Shown piece after piece: positions 54,249 through 60,985 of a stretch of DNA of 64,000 bases. The position numbers and the translations under genes are program-made. The notes beneath the pieces are model-generated. The model was not told the DNA's origin. It worked only from the letters and a program-made list of their open reading frames with translations, and made no database searches. Source of the stretch: Lancefieldella parvula. Lineage in GTDB: Bacteria > Actinomycetota > Coriobacteriia > Coriobacteriales > Atopobiaceae. Where the stretch lies: assembly GCA_023300185.1 (NCBI GenBank), contig CP097092.1, forward strand, positions 1 to 64,000, written 5' to 3'. The stretch's first letter is position 1. Each line of letters begins with the position of its first letter.

Positions 54249-54530
54249 ATGGCAACAAGTCCTACTCAAATTCGCATCGATAGCAATGTCAAAACAGAAG
54301 CAAATGAACTGTTTAAAAAGCTCGGCATCGATATGTCAAGTGCTGTGAACATCTTCTTACGCCAGTGCGTTTTGCACGGCGGCCTTCCTTTTAAAGTGGA
54401 AATCCCAAAGTTTAATGCTGAAACACTGGCTGCTATGGACGAAGCACGCGATATCATGTCAGGTAAAATTCAAGCAACATCCTACAACACCACAGATGAG
54501 CTGTTTAAAGATCTTAACGCAGGGGTTTAA
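54249..54530 (+). CDS. RelB/DinJ-family antitoxin
   Basis: The 93-residue product has an N-terminal ribbon-helix-helix (TQIRIDSNVKTEANELFKKLGIDMSSAVNIFLRQ) and a C-terminal toxin-neutralising tail. It binds and inactivates the YafQ-type toxin encoded 5 bp downstream and probably represses its own promoter. ATG 54249 follows AAAGGAG. Confidence 0.93.
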   Translation: MATSPTQIRIDSNVKTEANELFKKLGIDMSSAVNIFLRQCVLHGGLPFKVEIPKFNAETLAAMDEARDIMSGKIQATSYNTTDELFKDLNAGV

Positions 54531-54535
54531 GTTAT

Positions 54536-54814
54536 ATGCTTAAACTTCAAGCAACTTCTAAGTTTCGGAAGGATTACAAGCGCATTAAAAAGCGAGGTCT
54601 TGATATATTTCCACTCCAAGAGGTGCTTGACAAACTCTGCGCCGGGGAAACTTTAGACCTAAAACACAAAGACCACGCTCTTACTGGACCCTACCAAGGG
54701 TTTAGAGAATGCCATATTCGACCAGACTGGCTTTTGATTTATGCTATTCATAAAGACGAGCTTATACTTGTTGCTTCTCGTACGGGAAGTCACGCTGATT
54801 TATTTAATATGTAG
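54536..54814 (+). CDS. YafQ-family mRNA interferase toxin
   Basis: The 92-residue product is a RelE-fold toxin of the YafQ branch, which cuts mRNA on the ribosome. It keeps the YafQ-type residues His47 (KDHALTG), His60, Asp64, Trp65 (GFRECHIRPDW), His86 and Phe90 (RTGSHADLF). It lies 5 bp after the antitoxin. Its last 11 bp overlap the convergent hydrolase gene. Confidence 0.93.
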   Translation: MLKLQATSKFRKDYKRIKKRGLDIFPLQEVLDKLCAGETLDLKHKDHALTGPYQGFRECHIRPDWLLIYAIHKDELILVASRTGSHADLFNM

Positions 54815-55550
54815 CAATCATGTCTAAAAGCTCTTTTGTATACTCTTCGGGGTAATTGATGGAATACTCGCCATGATATAAGTCTTTCTTTATTTCAAGA
54901 ACGCTATTAGGCAGTGCCTTATGTAATTGTTCTGCTGAACAGATCATCTTTTTCTGTTCTTTTTCGCCGACAAGTATATGGATGTTGGCGTGGACATCTT
55001 GTAGGTTGGGTTTTATCTCATAGGATGTATTTGCTTCCAAGAATGCAATCATGTTCTCTTTTGAGATTTGAGACGTGTCCCGATAATAGTCTTCAAATAA
55101 ATCTTTACGAATATGAAGATAGTCAAATTGCATTTGAGCAAAGCACTTCTTTTTCACTAAGCCATAACTTAGAGAAAACATTGGTTTGATCAAGGCATTT
55201 GTCAGCCTAGATGGAATGACGGACGCGCTTTCAATGACAGCGTTTTGGCAAATTGAGCTTCGTTGTGTCAGCATTTCTACTAAAATCTGCGCGCCAAGGG
55301 ATAGGCCTCCAATAAGGAGAACTGAGCCTCCAAATTCTTTATCGATAAAAGAAATGAGCCGACTTGCGTTTTCCTCAATACTTATAAAATCATTGTCACT
55401 ACCTGCGTGTCCGTCAAGGATTGGCAGCACAACGTGATATTGATCTTTCAGCAGTTCAGCCTCGGCTTTATAATTCCACCAAGACAAACCGCCGCCGTGA
55501 AGCAGCATGATTACGTCGTTATGTTGTTTTCCAAATTCTACCGTTTTCAT
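54804..55550 (-). CDS. Alpha/beta hydrolase
   Basis: The product has an alpha/beta-hydrolase fold with oxyanion-side HGGGLSWWNY, nucleophile elbow GLSLGA, the acid in NIHILVGEKE, and a His near the C-terminus (LYHGEYSINY). It could be an esterase, lipase or peptidase. I chose ATG 55550 (248 residues); an in-frame TTG at 55565 with AAAGG upstream is possible. It is convergent with the toxin gene, with an 11-bp overlap. Confidence 0.82.
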   Translation of the reverse strand: MKTVEFGKQHNDVIMLLHGGGLSWWNYKAEAELLKDQYHVVLPILDGHAGSDNDFISIEENASRLISFIDKEFGGSVLLIGGLSLGAQILVEMLTQRSSICQNAVIESASVIPSRLTNALIKPMFSLSYGLVKKKCFAQMQFDYLHIRKDLFEDYYRDTSQISKENMIAFLEANTSYEIKPNLQDVHANIHILVGEKEQKKMICSAEQLHKALPNSVLEIKKDLYHGEYSINYPEEYTKELLDMIATY

Positions 55551-55579
55551 AGCCGTCCAATTCAATTTGTGCCTTTAAT

Positions 55580-56789
55580 CTAAACCCGAGAAAGCACCAC
55601 AACACACTCAACGTGCTTGGTGTGAGGGAACATGTCCACAGGTGTCACGCGCTCAATGGCAAACCCGCTGTCGAGAAGAACCTTGAGGTCCCTGGCCTGC
55701 GTCACAACGTTGCAGCTCACGTACACGATTTTCTTCTGGGCTAGCTGGGTAGTTGCCTTGAGGAAGGTGGGCGTGGAACCAGCGCGAGGCGGGTCAAGAA
55801 TAATAACGTCAAAGTTCTGACCGTCTTTTGCCAGAGCTTGCATGTAGCGAGTGGCATCGTCGCAGATAAACTCAGCTTCAAGCTTATTGTTTCGAGCGTT
55901 TCTGCGAGCCATCTGAATGTTGTTTTCAACCTGGTCAACGCCAGTGAGCAAGAAGGTTGATGCCTTGAGCTTCAGCAGCGTGCGCCAAGCAAAGTCCAAT
56001 GGTTCCCGTACCGCAGTAAGCATCAAGAACTCGCAGGTTGCCGGTTTGCGCGGCGTCGGTGGACTCGGAGCCAGTAAGCGCGCCGTCGATGGCCAGTTGA
56101 TAGAGCACCTCGGTTTGCTGAGGGTTGGTCTGATAGAAACTAGTTGGGCCAATCTCAAACGTGCAGCCCAAAAGCTTGTCACTCATAGACGTTGAGCCCC
56201 AAAGCAGACGGGTTTCTCGCCCTAAGATTGCGTTGGTGCGCTTCTGGTTGACGTTCAAGAAGATGCTGGTCAGCTCGGGGTGCGCCTTGCGAAGTGCAGC
56301 AATAAACTCCTGCTCGTGAGGCAGGTGCTGACCGTTGACCACCAGTACCAGCATGACATCGTCGGTGGCATATCCGCAGCGAACCACGCCATGGCGAAGC
56401 GCTCCTTTGCCGCGATCCTCCTGGTAGGCGTGAATGTTGAACTGGCCGGCAAGATACGCCACATCGTTGAGGATGGCGCGAGCTCGACCGTCTTCTACCA
56501 GGCATTCCTTTGAAGCAATAATTTTGTGCGTTCCGCTTGCGTAAAAACCGGAGCGAACCGTGCGGCCCTTGCCCGGCGCAAACGGCGTCGCTGCCTTGTG
56601 GCGATACGCCAGAGGCTCGTCCATTCCACGGATGGGCTCGATAGTTACGTTATTGATGCTTGCCAGCGGGGCGAGAAGTTCTTCTACCTGCGTTTGCTTG
56701 CGTTTAAGTTGGATAGGATAGGGGACCGAAAGCCATTCACAGCCTCCGCAGCTACGCGCAATAGAGCATGTTGGTGTTTTGTATCCCAT
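55580..56789 (-). pseudogene. 23S rRNA (uracil-C5)-methyltransferase RlmD/RumA-like, frameshifted
   Basis: The first frame (from ATG 56789) has the N-terminal Cys cluster (CSIARSCGGCEW) for a [4Fe-4S] centre, PTSFYQTNPQQTEVLY, and the SAM motif DAYCGTGTIGLCLA. Near 55945-55955 the frame shifts +1, after which TGVDQVENNIQMARRNAR, ILDPPRAGSTP and the catalytic-Cys segment YVSCNVVTQARDL run to the end. Removing one T joins them into about 402 residues. No TRAM domain. Both halves are intact, so this is recent decay or a sequencing error. Confidence 0.9.
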
Positions 56790-56957
56790 AGTTCCTCTCC
56801 AAATCTTGGGTTACTACTATACCGTTTGCGGGCTTAAATGGCACGTTGAGGGGATTGTTGTATCTAATATGTTTCATTTTTTGTATCGTTTCCCGTTTGT
56901 CTAGAAAACCGTTAAGCTAACAGGCACAGTATTTTGGCGAGACAAAAGAGGTGGACT

Positions 56958-57926
56958 ATGGCTCTCATCAGCAAAATTGGTATTATCGGCGCTAATCATG
57001 TTGGCGCACATGTTGCAAACGCCCTACTTTACCAGGGACTTGCAACTGAGCTCTACATTAGCGACACAAATGAGGTCCTCTGCAAGGCTCAGGTAAACGA
57101 CCTGCTGGATGCAATGCCATTTTATCCACACCCTGCTCGTGTTTTTGAGCTTGATGACCGTTACGAGGAGCTTGCTGGCTGCGACATTATCGTTAACGCC
57201 GCAGGTCATGTAGCTGCTGCTGCAGGCAACCGTGATGGCGAGCTCTTTGTTACCACTGACGAGGCCAAGAAGTTTGCCAAGCGCATCGCAGACGCTGGCT
57301 TCGATGGCGTTTGGGTCAACATCGCAAACCCCTGCGACGTTGTTACCACTGAGCTCCAGTATCTGACTGGCGCCGACCCATACAAGGTTATCGGCTCCGG
57401 CACCACGCTGGACTCCGCTCGACTCCGCCATGCTCTTTCCGGCGCTACCGGCTATCCAGCATCTTGCATCAACGCTTGGATGCTCGGCGAGCACGGCAAC
57501 GGCATGTTCGCTTGCTGGTCGCACGTTTCCATTGGCTGCCTCACCCTCGACGAAGTTGCAGCTCAGACGGGCAAGACCTTTGACCTTCCAGAGCTTGAGC
57601 AGGCTGGACGCATGGGCGGTTACGTCACCTACAGCGGCAAGCAGTGCACCGAGTACTCCATTGCAAACGGAGCCGTCGAGGTCATCAAGGCTATTGTCCA
57701 CGACACCAAGCTGATCACGCCAGTCTCCACGCTGCTCAACGACGTGTATGGCGTTTCCGGCTTCTACTCTTCACTTCCTGCAGTTATCGGCGCCAATGGT
57801 GTCGAGAAGGTCTTTGTGCCCGAGCTTTCCGACTCTGAGATTGAGGCATGGCGCAAGTCTTGCGAGCACGTCAAGGGCAACATCGACCAGCTCGGTTGGC
57901 TTGAGGTAGACGCTCGTATTGACTAG
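56958..57926 (+). CDS. Lactate/2-hydroxyacid dehydrogenase family protein
   Basis: The 322-residue product has the LDH/MDH Rossmann motif GIIGANHVGAHVA, NIANPCDVV, the active-site Arg in TTLDSARLR and His in LGEHGNGMF. The specificity loop reads AAGHVAAAAGNRDG: Ala stands where LDH has Gln102 and MDH has Arg102. That is closer to L-2-hydroxyisocaproate-type dehydrogenases with larger substrates than to strict LDH or MDH (inference). ATG 56958 follows GAGGTGG. A single gene with terminator. Confidence 0.88.
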   Translation: MALISKIGIIGANHVGAHVANALLYQGLATELYISDTNEVLCKAQVNDLLDAMPFYPHPARVFELDDRYEELAGCDIIVNAAGHVAAAAGNRDGELFVTTDEAKKFAKRIADAGFDGVWVNIANPCDVVTTELQYLTGADPYKVIGSGTTLDSARLRHALSGATGYPASCINAWMLGEHGNGMFACWSHVSIGCLTLDEVAAQTGKTFDLPELEQAGRMGGYVTYSGKQCTEYSIANGAVEVIKAIVHDTKLITPVSTLLNDVYGVSGFYSSLPAVIGANGVEKVFVPELSDSEIEAWRKSCEHVKGNIDQLGWLEVDARID

Positions 57927-58008
57927 CGTGACGCGAGGCTGCGTACCAGGCTGCGAGCTCTGCGACGGGCGCGAGGCTGTGGCTGCGAGCAGGTAATAGT
58001 GCACACCG

Positions 58009-58045
58009 AACACACCTTGGGGTTTCTCCCGAGGTGTGTTTTTAT
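58009..58045 (+). terminator. Terminator after the LDH-family gene
   Basis: ACACACCTTGGG-like bases (58009-58022) pair with CCCGAGGTGTGTT (58028-58040), followed by TTTTT. Confidence 0.85.
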
Positions 58046-58100
58046 GCGATCAAGCTGCCTCTCTCCATTTTTGATTGGCTCTGATTGCGAGCCTGAAAAG

Positions 58101-58138
58101 CTCATCATGTCTGAGTAAATTTACTCAGACATGATGAG
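58101..58138. repeat. Perfect 38-bp palindrome
   Basis: Bases 58101-58119 (CTCATCATGTCTGAGTAAA) are exactly complementary to 58120-58138, with no spacer. It has the half-site CTCATCATGTCTGAG, lies about 55 bp after the LDH terminator, and starts a repeat-rich spacer. Confidence 0.9.
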
Positions 58139-58217
58139 AAAAACCGGCAAATCGCTCAGACAAGGTGCACTTTTCCGGCAAATCATTCAGACATGGCGAG
58201 AAAATCAGGCTCCATGA
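58125..58217 (+). repeat. Three 31-bp direct repeats
   Basis: TCAGACA recurs at 58125, 58156 and 58187, exactly 31 bp apart. Units share TCAGACA, a variable middle, then (T/A)C(C/A)GGCAAATC in the first two. The third holds a TGGCGAGAA copy (58194-58202). The first unit overlaps the right arm of the palindrome. Confidence 0.8.
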
Positions 58218-58266
58218 AAGCGCCTATGACACCACACCGGATCCAAAAGTTACGTCACGGAAGGTC

Positions 58267-58386
58267 CGCCTGAAAAGTGCAAAGAATCTGTATTTGAGCC
58301 ACCGATTCTTTGACAAAATCAGGCAAATCCACAGTTTCTTTTACCTTTTTAGGCAAAAGTTACAGATTCTTTGCAGAAATCAGGCG
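58267..58386. repeat. 120-bp element with 26-bp inverted ends
   Basis: The left end (58267-58292) and right end (58361-58386) are complementary at 22 of 26 positions, including a perfect 15-bp core TGCAAAGAATCTGTA. Inside, GATTCTTTG...AAATCAGGC recurs. I see no supported gene in 58046-58579; two frames there start without a ribosome binding site and overlap the repeats. Confidence 0.7.
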
Positions 58387-58513
58387 CGCTCGATCCAAGC
58401 CTTACAGGTCGGTTACTTTTCCCAAAGAGACGATCCTCTCGCCGCACACTGCTCGCCGTAAAACCACCGTCTCACCTGCAATTTTTGAACAACATTTAAA
58501 TAAAAATTTCTAT

Positions 58514-58539
58514 TGACTTGCAATCAATGTGATATCACA
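58514..58539 (+). promoter_or_regulatory. Promoter and operator of the SPFH gene
   Basis: TTGACT at 58514-58519 is a -35-like element, and TGTGATATCACA at 58528-58539 is a perfect 12-bp palindrome overlapping the -10 area. The ribbon-helix-helix protein encoded after the SPFH gene is the obvious candidate to bind it (inference). Confidence 0.6.
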
Positions 58540-58579
58540 ATGATGCCAACATAAAGCTCATTGTCACAAAGGAGATCTT

Positions 58580-59569
58580 ATGAGCACCGAGAAAATCATT
58601 AAGTCCAAGAGTGGTTGGCTGTTCCTGCTGATTACCATTGCTCTTTTTGCAGTTGCAGCCCTGTTTACGCTGAATTTTGTTCTCAGCGCTATCGCTGCAG
58701 ACAGAAATCCTCGCCTGGATCCGTCATTCCCAAGCATCATTGGCGCGCTGGTATTTTTCTTTGCCGGCCTGTTTGTTTCAAGTGGCCTGTTCAGTCTTCA
58801 GCCTGGTCAGGCAAAGGTGTGCGTGCTGTTTGGTAAGTACATCGGCACCGTTAAGGACGAGGGTCTGCGCTGGGCAAATCCTTACTACGCCAAGACTCTT
58901 TCTACAAACGTGGGTGACCTCTCTTCTCTCGCTGCAGGCGTTACTCCCAGTGTAAACGTGCACACCTCCATCATTTCCACTCGTGCTCGCACGCTGAACG
59001 GCGACGTCCTCAAGGTCAACGACCGCATGGGTAACCCAATCGAGATCGCCGAGGTTGTTGTTTGGCGCGTCAGCGATACCGCAAAGGCTCTCTTTGACGT
59101 CGACGACTACGACAGCTACGTTGCTATGCAGGCAGAGACCGCGCTCAGGCACGTCGCCAGCATCTACAGCTACGACCACATGGAGGACGAGTCCGAGTCC
59201 AACACCGCAATTACCCTGCGTTCCAACATCGAGGAAGTCTCCGAGGCTCTTCAGTCCGAGCTGAGCCGCAACCTTTCCGTCGCTGGTATCACCGTTGACG
59301 ACGCTCGCCTCACGCATCTCTCCTACGCTCCTGAGATTGCGCAGGCAATGCTCCGCCGCCAGCAGGCAGAGGCAATCATCGCTGCACGTAAAAAGATCGT
59401 CGAGGGCGCCGTTTCCATGGTTGACATGGCTCTCACCCAGCTCTCCGAGAACGGCGTTGTTGAGTTCGACGAGGACCGCAAGGCTGTCATGGCATCCAAC
59501 CTCATGGTTGTTCTCTGCGGCGAGTCCGAGGCTCAGCCTGTACTTAATACCGGTTCCTTGCAGCAGTAA
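58580..59569 (+). CDS. SPFH-domain (stomatin/prohibitin-like) membrane protein
   Basis: The 329-residue product has two hydrophobic segments near the N-terminus (about 10-38 and 50-72) followed by an SPFH domain (LQPGQAKVCVLFGKYIGTV to about 260) and a short coiled region with MLRRQQAEAIIAARKKI, as in stomatin-like scaffold proteins of membrane microdomains. ATG 58580 follows AAAGGAGA. A ribbon-helix-helix gene follows after 17 bp, a pairing common in Actinobacteria. Confidence 0.92.
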   Translation: MSTEKIIKSKSGWLFLLITIALFAVAALFTLNFVLSAIAADRNPRLDPSFPSIIGALVFFFAGLFVSSGLFSLQPGQAKVCVLFGKYIGTVKDEGLRWANPYYAKTLSTNVGDLSSLAAGVTPSVNVHTSIISTRARTLNGDVLKVNDRMGNPIEIAEVVVWRVSDTAKALFDVDDYDSYVAMQAETALRHVASIYSYDHMEDESESNTAITLRSNIEEVSEALQSELSRNLSVAGITVDDARLTHLSYAPEIAQAMLRRQQAEAIIAARKKIVEGAVSMVDMALTQLSENGVVEFDEDRKAVMASNLMVVLCGESEAQPVLNTGSLQQ

Positions 59570-59586
59570 AGCATGGCGAGAAACCC

Positions 59587-59745
59587 ATGGCACCTCGCAA
59601 ACAATATCCACTTCGTGTAGCTCCAGAAGTCTGGGAGGCGGTTGAACGCTGGGCGCAAGACGACATGCGTTCAACTAACGCTCAGGTAGAATGGATTTTG
59701 CGCGACGCTCTGAGAAGGGCAAAGCGCACTCCAAAAGCTAAATAA
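59587..59745 (+). CDS. Arc-like ribbon-helix-helix protein, 52 residues
   Basis: The frame from ATG 59587 to TAA 59743-59745 gives MAPRKQYPLRVAPEVWEAVE..., with a short strand, then WEAVERWAQDD and STNAQVEWILRDALRRAKR helices, the ribbon-helix-helix pattern of Arc/MetJ-type regulators. It lies directly after the SPFH gene. It probably regulates this two-gene unit through TGTGATATCACA (inference). A TGGCGAGAA copy (59574-59582) lies just before it. Confidence 0.85.
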   Translation: MAPRKQYPLRVAPEVWEAVERWAQDDMRSTNAQVEWILRDALRRAKRTPKAK

Positions 59746-59789
59746 CACTCGTGTGAATAAGACAGACAAGATGGAAGAAGGAAACTAAC

Positions 59790-60983
59790 ATGGCCGACAA
59801 TATTCCACAGCCACCTGTTCCTAACGCTCCCGTACCTCCAGCCGCTCCAGCGGCACCAGCTGCACCCGCAGCGCCCGCGGCTCCTGCTGCACCAGCCGCA
59901 CCAGCTGCCCCCGCAGCCGCAGCGCCTGCAGCCCCCGCACCCGCAGCCGCAGCTCCAGCACCAACTCCAGCAGCTCCTGGCGAGGTTGTTCCTGTGCTGA
60001 GCGTCCAGCACTTCACCAAGAAGTACGGATCCAAGGTTGCTGTTTCTGATCTTTCGCTTGACGTTATGCCTGGTGACATTTACGGTTTTATCGGCCACAA
60101 CGGCGCAGGTAAAACTACGCTTATCAAGTCCATCGTTGGTGCTCAGCCATTTGAGGGCGGCGTCATCTTTGTGGACTCCAAGAACGTGCTGGTTGACCCT
60201 GTTGGCACTAAGCAGGTCATCGCTTACGTTCCTGATAACCCAGACATTTACGAGTTCATGAGCGGCATCAAGTACCTCAACTACGTCTGCGACATTTTTG
60301 GCGTTCCTGCGGAGAACCGCGTCGAGCGCATTACAACGCTGGCAAACCGCCTGGGCATCACCGATTCCCTGGCAAATGCCATTGGCAGCTACTCTCACGG
60401 TATGAAGCAGAAGCTGGTTCTGATTTCCGCCCTGCTCCACGAGCCAAAGCTCATCATTTTGGACGAGCCATTTGTTGGCCTGGACCCAGCAGCAAGCTTC
60501 GAGCTCAAGAAGATGCTGCACGAGCTTGCCGACCGCGGATCTGCTGTGTTCTTCTCGTCACATGTTCTTGAGGTTGTCGAGAAACTCTGCAATAAAATTG
60601 CAATTATTCGTCAGGGCAAGCTTCTTGCCGCAGGTAAAACGGACGAGATTCGCGGCAATGCTTCACTTGAGGAAGTCTTCCTTGGCCTTGAGGCAGGCGC
60701 TCCTGGCGTTTCTGCTGATATTGCTCAGGACATGGCCACCACAAAGGACGGCGCAGCTGTTCAGCCAGTCATTCCTGGCGCGCCTGTAGCTGCAGCACCT
60801 GCCGCACCTGCAGCTCCAGCAGCACCTGCCGCACCTGCAGCTCCAGCTGCACCTGCAGCACCTGCTGCTCCTGCCGCTCCAGCAGCCCCAGCAGCCCCAG
60901 CAGCACCTGCAGCGCCAACCGTACCTGGCGCACCAGTGCCTCCAGGCGCTCCAGTTCCTCCTTCCTTCCCTAAGGAGAACTAG
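59790..60983 (+). CDS. ABC transporter ATPase with Ala/Pro-rich tails at both ends
   Basis: The 397-residue product has an ABC ATPase core (about 70-310): Walker A GHNGAGKTT, a YSHGMKQKL signature in place of LSGGQ, Walker B LIILDEPFVGLDP, H-loop in FFSSHVLEV. Residues 1-~66 and ~330-397 are Ala/Pro repeats with varied codons. Such tails are unusual for a cytoplasmic ATPase and may be flexible linkers for protein contacts. ATG 59790 follows GAAGGAAAC. It is 2 bp before the permease gene, so the pair forms an exporter. Confidence 0.92.
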   Translation: MADNIPQPPVPNAPVPPAAPAAPAAPAAPAAPAAPAAPAAPAAAAPAAPAPAAAAPAPTPAAPGEVVPVLSVQHFTKKYGSKVAVSDLSLDVMPGDIYGFIGHNGAGKTTLIKSIVGAQPFEGGVIFVDSKNVLVDPVGTKQVIAYVPDNPDIYEFMSGIKYLNYVCDIFGVPAENRVERITTLANRLGITDSLANAIGSYSHGMKQKLVLISALLHEPKLIILDEPFVGLDPAASFELKKMLHELADRGSAVFFSSHVLEVVEKLCNKIAIIRQGKLLAAGKTDEIRGNASLEEVFLGLEAGAPGVSADIAQDMATTKDGAAVQPVIPGAPVAAAPAAPAAPAAPAAPAAPAAPAAPAAPAAPAAPAAPAAPAAPTVPGAPVPPGAPVPPSFPKEN

Positions 60984-60985
60984 TC

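Larger units (their letters stand above)
3791..59582. repeat. Dispersed 9-mer TGGCGAGAA / TTCTCGCCA (17 copies)
   Basis: Plus-orientation copies start at 3791, 10800, 14805, 17533, 19449, 21559, 31346, 39067, 43266, 50771, 58194 and 59574; reverse copies (TTCTCGCCA) at 14826, 21588, 26611, 40432 and 53838. Eight more sites match the 8-mer core GGCGAGAA or its complement (22537, 25758, 31283, 33691, 40655, 42760, 56214, 56670). Eight of the seventeen exact copies are in non-coding DNA. Listed as one dispersed family. Confidence 0.9.

Noticed and set aside
14841..56789. Programmed +1 frameshifting in all five broken genes
   Set aside because: The sites share no slippery codon followed by a stop as in prfB, and the genes are unrelated. 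Error or decay is simpler.
57122..57130. DnaA box TTATCCACA inside the LDH-family gene
   Set aside because: A single exact match within a coding region is expected by chance in this length of sequence.
58125..58217. CRISPR array
   Set aside because: Only three degenerate units with no constant repeat and unique spacers; no cas genes in the window.
58165..58516. Two small frames in the repeat spacer
   Set aside because: They start without a ribosome binding site and overlap repeats; no recognisable protein features.
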